This document shows positions 4,680 to 8,351 of a DNA stretch of 8,351 nt, one piece after another. Source of the DNA: an uncultured Roseateles sp. GTDB lineage: Bacteria; Pseudomonadota; Gammaproteobacteria; Burkholderiales; Burkholderiaceae. Location: contig CAMPJJ010000168.1 of the NCBI GenBank assembly GCA_946886855.1, positions 1-8,351 on the forward strand, read 5' to 3'. The notes under the pieces were generated by a model that did no database searches, was not told the origin of the DNA, and was given only the letters and a program-made list of their open reading frames with translations. Position 1 is the stretch's first letter; each line of letters opens with the position of its first letter. The translations under genes were made by a program, and so were the position numbers.

Positions 4680-5942
4680 CTAGAGCAGCAGGAAGGCCGC
4701 CACGGCGACAGCGGTAGGGGCCAGCGCACCCAGGAGCAATCCGCCCGCGCCGACCGTTTCATCGGCAAAGCCGTTCTTCAGCAGCGCCATGCCGGCCGGA
4801 TTGGGCGCATTGGCGATCACGGTCAGGCCGCCGCCTGCTACCGCGCCGGCCACCAGCATGTATTTGGCCTGTTCGCTCAAGCTCGGGATCAGTGAGCCGA
4901 GGTAGGTGAGTGCGGCGTTGTCGGTGATGGCCGTCAGGCCGAGCGCGCCGAAGAACAAAGCCAGCGGCTGCAGGCCCGACACGAGTGGCTGCAGCCACCA
5001 GCGCTGCAATCCCCCCAGGACCACGAGCCCCGCAAGGAAGAACGCCACCAGCAAGGCCTCGCGAATCAGCAGCGGCGCCTGGTAGCGATCGTAGGCTTGG
5101 GCCACCCCGAGGAAGAGCAAGAAGAGCCCAAGGAAGACAACGGGGTGATGGGCCATCATCACGATGCCGGCGAGCAAGGCCAGGTGCAGCGCGATCACGG
5201 GCCAGGGCACGGCGGCGTTACCGGGACTATCCGCCGATGCCGGTACGTGATCCCGCAGATGCTTTCGCAGCACGAACGACGCTGCCGTGGCGTTTGCAAG
5301 CACCGCCAACGCCGCTTTCCAGCCGAATGCGCTGGCCATGAACGCGCTGCTCCAGCCCCATTCACTGGCCACCATGAGGACTGGCGGCGCGGCAAAGGAG
5401 GTGAGGGTGCCGCCGATGGAGACATTGACGAACAGCACGCCGAGCGCGAAGTACTTCGGCCGCTCCGGGATGTCGGATCGGAACGCGAGCGGGGCGAGCA
5501 ACAGTGCGGCGAGGGTCATAGCCGCGGGCTCCGTGATCAGGGAGCCCATCAGCGGAACGGCGGCAAGACCGAGCCAGGTCATGGCCAGCGCCCGTGGCGC
5601 TGGCAGAACGCGCGTGAGGAGCTCCACCGCGCCCAGGACGGCGCTGAGCACCGGGCGAGAGCCTGCCACGACCATGACGACGAACACGAAGAGCGGTTCG
5701 GCGAAATTGCGCGACTCAGCGTAAGCGACCGCGTCGGCGCCACCGAAGACAGCAGCCAGGGTGGCGATGAGAGCGAGTGCCCAGAAGCCGAACACCACTT
5801 CCACTTCGCCAAGGAGATGGAAGAGGCCCGCGTGCCGGGGAAACCGTCGAGACAGTCGCTCGAACTGCTTGGCGGCGAAGGTGTGGAGTAGCGCGGCGGC
5901 GAAAAAGCCGGCCGCGATCAGGTCGATCGCCTGAGGGTGCAT
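4680..5942 (-). CDS. Putative Na+/H+ antiporter (Na_H_antiport_3, PF07399 type)
   Basis: A 420-residue polytopic inner-membrane protein that resembles the PF07399 putative Na+/H+ antiporters within the ion transporter superfamily; assignment is from motif memory. Marker segments are SLITEPAAMTLAALLLAPLA (134-153), FVNVSIGGTLTSFAAPPVLM (171-190), ITDNAALTYLGS (339-350) and IANAPNPAGMALLKN (376-390). The paired TSFAAPP and NAPNPAG segments look like the two re-entrant loops of inverted repeats in this superfamily, with D341 as a possible ion-binding acid (inference). The start at 5942 (MHPQAIDLIAAGFF) puts the first membrane helix at the N-terminus; the frame is open to a GTG at 6017, but that extension is polar and lacks a binding site. 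No strong Shine-Dalgarno is seen at either. Length fits the family. The exported ion has not been deduced from sequence. Confidence 0.9.
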   Translation of the reverse strand: MHPQAIDLIAAGFFAAALLHTFAAKQFERLSRRFPRHAGLFHLLGEVEVVFGFWALALIATLAAVFGGADAVAYAESRNFAEPLFVFVVMVVAGSRPVLSAVLGAVELLTRVLPAPRALAMTWLGLAAVPLMGSLITEPAAMTLAALLLAPLAFRSDIPERPKYFALGVLFVNVSIGGTLTSFAAPPVLMVASEWGWSSAFMASAFGWKAALAVLANATAASFVLRKHLRDHVPASADSPGNAAVPWPVIALHLALLAGIVMMAHHPVVFLGLFLLFLGVAQAYDRYQAPLLIREALLVAFFLAGLVVLGGLQRWWLQPLVSGLQPLALFFGALGLTAITDNAALTYLGSLIPSLSEQAKYMLVAGAVAGGGLTVIANAPNPAGMALLKNGFADETVGAGGLLLGALAPTAVAVAAFLLL

Positions 5943-6093
5943 GGTGGATGGCGCAGAGGAGTGCCGCGAGGCGGCCCGACCTTCGCATGAACCTGCGAGC
6001 GCCCCATCGCGTCGCACCCAAGGTGAAGTCTAACCGCAGCGGTGTTCTCTCCGCGCTCCGCCACTTGATGCTCGATGAAGATCGGCGATGGCT

Positions 6094-6114
6094 GGCGCCG
6101 CTCGCAGCGGCGTC
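6094..6114. repeat. Strong inverted repeat, 7-bp perfect stem with 3-nt loop
   Basis: CGCCGCT (6096-6102) pairs with AGCGGCG (6106-6112) across CGC. The stem can extend by a G-U and a G-C pair to 6094/6114. It lies midway between divergent genes and has no T-tract, so it is more likely an operator or leader structure than a terminator. Confidence 0.55.
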
Positions 6115-6170
6115 TCATCGGCGCGGCTCGACGACGGTGTGGCTAACAAAGATGCCTCATCGGCCGTCAC

Positions 6171-6187
6171 GTCTCCCGCGCGGGGAC
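6171..6187. repeat. CCCGCGCGGG palindrome with flanking GTC/GAC arms
   Basis: A 10-bp perfect palindrome (6175-6184) is flanked by GTC (6171-6173) and GAC (6185-6187), with one bulged T. It lies about 150 bp upstream of the H-NS-like start and could be an operator; chance is possible in such GC-rich DNA. Confidence 0.3.
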
Positions 6188-6341
6188 GCCCGACAACGGC
6201 GATCATCCGCAGGCGCGGACCGACTCGATGCCCGGCAAGCGCGACCAGGCTGGCATCGAGGCGACGAGGGTTCCAGTTGTCGCGAGCACGACTGATCCGG
6301 CGGATACCATGCGCGCATGAATCACTCCTTCCGAGAACTCG

Positions 6342-6689
6342 ATGACCAACGTTGATGTGTCCAAACTGTCCTACGCTCAACTGCTGGAGCTGAGCAGGGA
6401 GCTGGAGCACAAGATCACCGAAAAGCGCGACGAGGAGTTGAAGGTGCTCGTCGATGGCATCGCGAAGAAGCTGGAAGCGGCAGGGTTCTCAGTCGACGAG
6501 GCTCTGGTGGCCTTGCAACCGTACGCGACGGGCGCGAAGCGAAAGACCAACCAGGCCGGGGCCACCGCGCCCGTGCTCTACCGGGATCCGTCCAACCCAG
6601 GGAACACCTGGTCCGGCCGCGGCCGCGCCGCCCGATGGCTCAGCGACTACGAGGCGGCCGGACGCAAGCGCGAAGAGTTCAAGGTCTGA
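6342..6689 (+). CDS. H-NS-like nucleoid-associated DNA-binding protein
   Basis: A 115-residue H-NS family histone-like protein, which binds AT-rich or curved DNA and silences transcription, often of acquired genes. Residues 7-47 form the coiled-coil oligomerisation region (YAQLLELSRELEHKITEKRDEELKVLVDGIAKKLE). A linker (60-78) leads to the C-terminal DNA-binding domain, YRDPSNPGNTWSGRGRAARWL (80-100), with the diagnostic W-x-G-R-G-R core; R93 and R95 would enter the minor groove. The usual proline-containing PxW after this core is replaced by AARW, a minor variant. The ATG at 6342 fits the family N-terminus; its ribosome binding site is weak. An overlapping 12-codon frame starts at 6317, which may be incidental. 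The next gene follows after 37 bp on the same strand, so they are probably co-transcribed. Confidence 0.93.
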   Translation: MTNVDVSKLSYAQLLELSRELEHKITEKRDEELKVLVDGIAKKLEAAGFSVDEALVALQPYATGAKRKTNQAGATAPVLYRDPSNPGNTWSGRGRAARWLSDYEAAGRKREEFKV

Positions 6690-6726
6690 TCCTCTGGTGG
6701 CGAAGCGTGCCGCGTAGGAGAGTCAC

Positions 6727-7131
6727 ATGGCTGTATGGCAGTTCGATCTCGATTTTGAGCATGCTGAAGACGGGCGAACACTCTCTGCGGCATCGACTGA
6801 ACGCTTGATGGGGCTGCTGTCGCAGAGCGTCGGGCCGAGCCAGACCATGATGCGGGAGTGGCGCTACTTCGGCGACAGATACGGCAACCGGGTGGATGTC
6901 GTCATGGAGCCCGACGGGTCGTCGCAGGTGCAGGCACGCCTCGACGCTCGTGCAGATGAGACTGACGGGTTCATTCGCAAGGTCTGCGCCGGCGCTGCCG
7001 CCACCGGGTGCGTGCTGGTCTGCGAAGAGCTCGGCATCACGCTCGATCCTGAACCCAACGATATCCGGACGTCGCTTCAGCGATCGGCCGCATGGCGTTA
7101 TGCCTTGGACCCCGGCTCCTTTCGCCCGTGA
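6727..7131 (+). CDS. Hypothetical protein downstream of H-NS (134 residues)
   Basis: A soluble acidic protein with no membrane segment or signal peptide. I cannot name the family with certainty, but its pattern recalls small hypothetical proteins with an N-terminal WQFDL strand, a central WRYFGDRYGNRVDVVMEPDG segment (45-64), an ARLDAR strand (70-75), a helix around FIRKVC, a hydrophobic strand CVLVCEELG (95-103), and a C-terminal helix ending AAWRYALDP (121-129). Similar layouts occur among single-domain immunity-like proteins, but no toxin gene is adjacent, so this is only a resemblance. The start is well supported: AGGAGAG (6716-6722) precedes the ATG with suitable spacing. It lies 37 bp after the H-NS-like stop, so an operon is likely, and a perfect 12-bp palindrome (7132-7143) begins directly after its stop. 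Third positions are GC-rich, like the neighbours. Confidence 0.85.
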   Translation: MAVWQFDLDFEHAEDGRTLSAASTERLMGLLSQSVGPSQTMMREWRYFGDRYGNRVDVVMEPDGSSQVQARLDARADETDGFIRKVCAGAAATGCVLVCEELGITLDPEPNDIRTSLQRSAAWRYALDPGSFRP

Positions 7132-7143
7132 GGCGCGCGCGCC
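7132..7143. repeat. 12-bp palindrome immediately after the 134-residue gene
   Basis: GGCGCGCGCGCC starts at the base after the TGA. It is a perfect palindrome without a loop or T-tract, so it could not by itself make an ordinary terminator hairpin. It may be chance in alternating GC. Confidence 0.35.
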
Positions 7144-7210
7144 GTCGCTCCGCGCGGCCCCCAGCTCGGTCTGGTCCGATCGAAGTGCGGCGGCGGCAGC
7201 AACGGCAATA

Positions 7211-7282
7211 GCCCGTGGAGCCAGTGCAGCCCGTGCAGCCCGTGCGGCCCGTGCGGCCCGTGCGGCCCGTGCGGCCCGTGCA
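7211..7282. repeat. 9-bp tandem repeat between convergent genes, eight copies
   Basis: Consensus GCCCGTGCG with units starting every 9 bp from 7211. Four central units (7238-7273) are identical, the outer ones end in CA or are more diverged. It lies between the plus-strand gene at 6727 and the minus-strand DUF72 gene, outside any supported coding frame, although every frame through it is open because the period is a multiple of three. Confidence 0.9.
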
Positions 7283-7289
7283 GCGTGCG

Positions 7290-7305
7290 GGCCGCCGAAG
7301 CGGCC
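7290..7305 (-). terminator. UUCG-tetraloop hairpin after the DUF72 gene
   Basis: Read on the minus strand, 12 nt past the TAG (7318-7320), GGCCGC-TTCG-GCGGCC forms a 6-bp GC stem closed by the extra-stable C(UUCG)G tetraloop, typical of terminators. No T-run follows, so it may act with Rho or just stabilise the 3' end. Confidence 0.55.
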
Positions 7306-7317
7306 GGTACCAAGCAG

Positions 7318-8076
7318 CTAAAACGTGCGTCGCAGCAAGGCCTGCAACCGTAGGGCATCGTCCGCAGCCGCTCCGGACGCCGTGTTGTCGAAGATGCACC
7401 AGACATCGGTGCCAGCCGGCCATCGGGCCATCTCTGAGGTTCGCGCAAGGAGCCACTCGTCGTCATAAGCGGACCAATTCATGCGCGGTGAGCCGTGCCA
7501 GCGGTAGTAAACCGTGGCGCCACGCCCGTCTCCCGCCTCGCCGAGCCACCCGCCCGGCACGTCAGCGCCGACGGGACGCGCGGGATCTGCCGCGACGCGT
7601 CCGACTTGCTCCTCGCGCAACAGCCGCTGCGCAGCCTTGGTGAACCAGCTCGGATGCCTGGGCTCGCACATCACCGCGCCGTTGAAGGCGGCGTGAAGAG
7701 CACGGAAGAAGGTCCGCGCCGTCCTCGTTTCCAGGTCCAGGGACGGAGGCAACTGGACGAGCAGCACGGCGAGCCGCTCGCCCAGCCCCGCGAGCGACGC
7801 GATGAATGCGTTGACATCTGCCCGCGAGACCTTGAGGCGCGATTCGTGCGTCATCGCCTTCGGCAGCTTTGCTGAAAAGCGAAAGTTACTCGGCGTCTCG
7901 TCGGCCCAGCGGCTGAAAGTGGACTCGCGGTGAGTGCGGCTGAAGGTGGTGTTGATCTCGGTACACCCGAGGACGCGCGCGTATCGATTCAGCTGGCTCC
8001 CCTGGCCGGGGAAGCTGCCGGCCGCGTCCCTGGGGATGCTCCAGCCGGCGGTGCCAATGCGAGGGGTGACGGACAT
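7318..8076 (-). CDS. DUF72 (YecE-like) family protein
   Basis: A 252-residue protein of the DUF72 family, predicted TIM-barrel-like, biochemical role not established. Family segments in order are [10 protein letters not shown] (6-15), CTEINTTF (38-45), [14 protein letters not shown] (65-78), LLVQLPPSL (105-113), CEPRHPSWF (137-145), [20 protein letters not shown] (189-208) and [20 protein letters not shown] (225-244). The conserved E/R/H cluster in CEPRH and the YRWHG turn are the likely active-site region (inference). Length is normal. The ATG at 8076 is chosen over an upstream TTG at 8115 because family homology begins at MSVTPRIG and CGGAG lies about 9 nt before it. The gene seems monocistronic: a hairpin follows its stop, and an inverted repeat (8097-8117) is in its leader. 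Confidence 0.93.
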   Translation of the reverse strand: MSVTPRIGTAGWSIPRDAAGSFPGQGSQLNRYARVLGCTEINTTFSRTHRESTFSRWADETPSNFRFSAKLPKAMTHESRLKVSRADVNAFIASLAGLGERLAVLLVQLPPSLDLETRTARTFFRALHAAFNGAVMCEPRHPSWFTKAAQRLLREEQVGRVAADPARPVGADVPGGWLGEAGDGRGATVYYRWHGSPRMNWSAYDDEWLLARTSEMARWPAGTDVWCIFDNTASGAAADDALRLQALLRRTF

Positions 8077-8096
8077 GCCGTGGGCTCCGTGTGATT

Positions 8097-8117
8097 GCTT
8101 GCGGAAGCTCGGCAAGC
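8097..8117. repeat. 6-bp inverted repeat in the DUF72 leader
   Basis: GCTTGC (8097-8102) and GCAAGC (8112-8117) flank a 9-nt spacer, ending 20 bp upstream of the DUF72 start. It could be an operator or a leader hairpin; it is short enough to be chance. Confidence 0.3.
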
Positions 8118-8180
8118 GACAAGCCGTGCGGGCCGTTGCGTCGCTTTTGGCCGTTGGCGGGCCGATTGCCGTGCGTGGAC

Positions 8181-8330
8181 ATGAACAACATGAACGGCAT
8201 GCTCGACGCGCTTCAATGGCCCGCCATGGCCGTCACCCTCATTGCCGCCTGGCTGGTGGGCGGACAGAGCGCGCGGCGAAGAACCTGGGGCTTCTGTGTT
8301 GTTTTCCACGTCGAAGTGACCCACCCCTAG
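8181..8330 (+). pseudogene. Small membrane protein gene, interrupted by an IS end
   Basis: The frame starts at ATG 8181 (or 8190 or 8199) with MLDALQWPAMAVTLIAAWLVGG, one hydrophobic membrane segment, then a basic SARRRTWGF. From memory this matches the start of a roughly 80-90 residue family of small proteobacterial membrane proteins that continue after RR..GFW with more hydrophobic residues (xxxxLSNxLWxxWG). Here, exactly after WGF (codon ending 8294), the sequence becomes CVVFHVEVTHP and stops at 8328-8330, losing hydrophobicity and family resemblance. The break coincides with a TG that could begin an IS21-type terminus. The remaining half would lie beyond the element, outside the window. 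No good ribosome binding site is visible. Whether the truncated 49-residue product is made is unknown. Confidence 0.55.
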
Positions 8331-8351
8331 GGGTAATTTCCATCTAAATCT
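8295..8351 (+). mobile_element. Partial left or right end of an IS21-family element
   Basis: From TGTG at 8295 (or TGTT at 8297) the base composition changes to less GC-rich. The segment holds TTTCCA...TGACCCACC, and the block recurs: TTTCCA at 8303 and 8337 are 34 bp apart, with T at +8, A at +11 and T at +14 conserved. TGACCCAC blocks in several copies near the ends are characteristic of IS21-family elements, which also start with TG. A perfect 10-bp palindrome CCCCTAGGGG (8324-8333) separates the blocks. The window ends one base into the expected second TGACCCACC, so no istA/istB frame is visible. Confidence 0.55.

Larger units (their letters stand above)
5943..6341. other. 399-bp divergent intergenic region
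   Basis: This lies between the antiporter start (minus) and the H-NS-like start (plus), so it should hold both promoters. I found no convincing -35/-10 pair. It contains two GC-rich inverted repeats (6094-6114 and 6171-6187). Frames across it are open on both strands but have Arg/Ser/Ala-rich translations with no known domain and look like shadows. Confidence 0.6.

Noticed and set aside
5097..5891. 264-residue plus-strand frame opposite the antiporter
   Set aside because: Composition rich in Glu, His, Arg and Gly is typical of the antisense of a GC-rich membrane protein gene.
6088..6345. 85-residue plus-strand frame running into the H-NS-like start
   Set aside because: Arg/Ser/Ala-rich with no ribosome binding site; crosses the inverted repeats.
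6317..6355. 12-codon frame overlapping the H-NS-like start, possible leader peptide
   Set aside because: No ribosome binding site and no distinctive codon run; too short to support.
7211..7282. Repeat array considered as a CRISPR
   Set aside because: Nine-bp units are contiguous with no spacers; it is a simple tandem array.
8091..8180. N-terminal extension of the small membrane protein frame
   Set aside because: The 30 extra residues are polar and overlap the DUF72 leader on the other strand; resemblance begins at MNNMNGMLDALQW.

Overview
The window reads as GC-rich chromosomal DNA of a betaproteobacterium, most likely Burkholderiales. The basis is the protein families and the strongly GC-biased third codon positions, not a search. 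Pointers are a Ku protein coupled to a MerR-type/TPR regulator, a short H-NS-like protein with a TWSGRGR motif, and a PF07399-type Na+/H+ antiporter.

Layout. (1) 35-1822, minus strand: a ku-led unit. Ku (836-1822) is followed with overlap by a MerR-like helix-turn-helix frame (507-833) and a TPR frame (35-592). The last two look like one gene split by a frameshift at an inverted repeat. A near-perfect 24-bp palindrome lies 84 bp upstream of the ku start. (2) 1823-2952: a loosely coding accessory stretch with a 12-bp tandem repeat, a leader that can fold two competing hairpins around the ribosome binding site of a 53-residue ORF, a frameshifted coding remnant, and a 76-residue ORF behind an extended Shine-Dalgarno sequence. 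(3) 3180-4664 plus strand, ClC chloride/proton antiporter, converging with 4680-5942 minus strand, putative Na+/H+ antiporter, only 15 bp apart and sharing a hairpin. (4) 5943-6341: intergenic, with two inverted repeats, divergent between the antiporter and an H-NS-like gene (6342-6689). H-NS is followed by an unrecognised 134-residue gene (6727-7131), probably co-transcribed. (5) 7318-8076 minus strand, DUF72 protein, with a UUCG-tetraloop hairpin just past its stop and an eight-copy 9-bp repeat beyond that. (6) 8181-8351: a small membrane-protein gene that runs into what looks like the end of an IS21-family element at about 8295-8297; the window stops inside the element.

The genes do not form one pathway. 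Ku indicates non-homologous end joining, but no LigD is present here. The ClC and antiporter genes suggest ion or pH homeostasis. The most unusual feature is the density of short tandem repeats (6, 9 and 12 bp, all multiples of three, unrelated in sequence), together with several undescribed inverted repeats at control positions. No complete novel defence or mobile system is evident.
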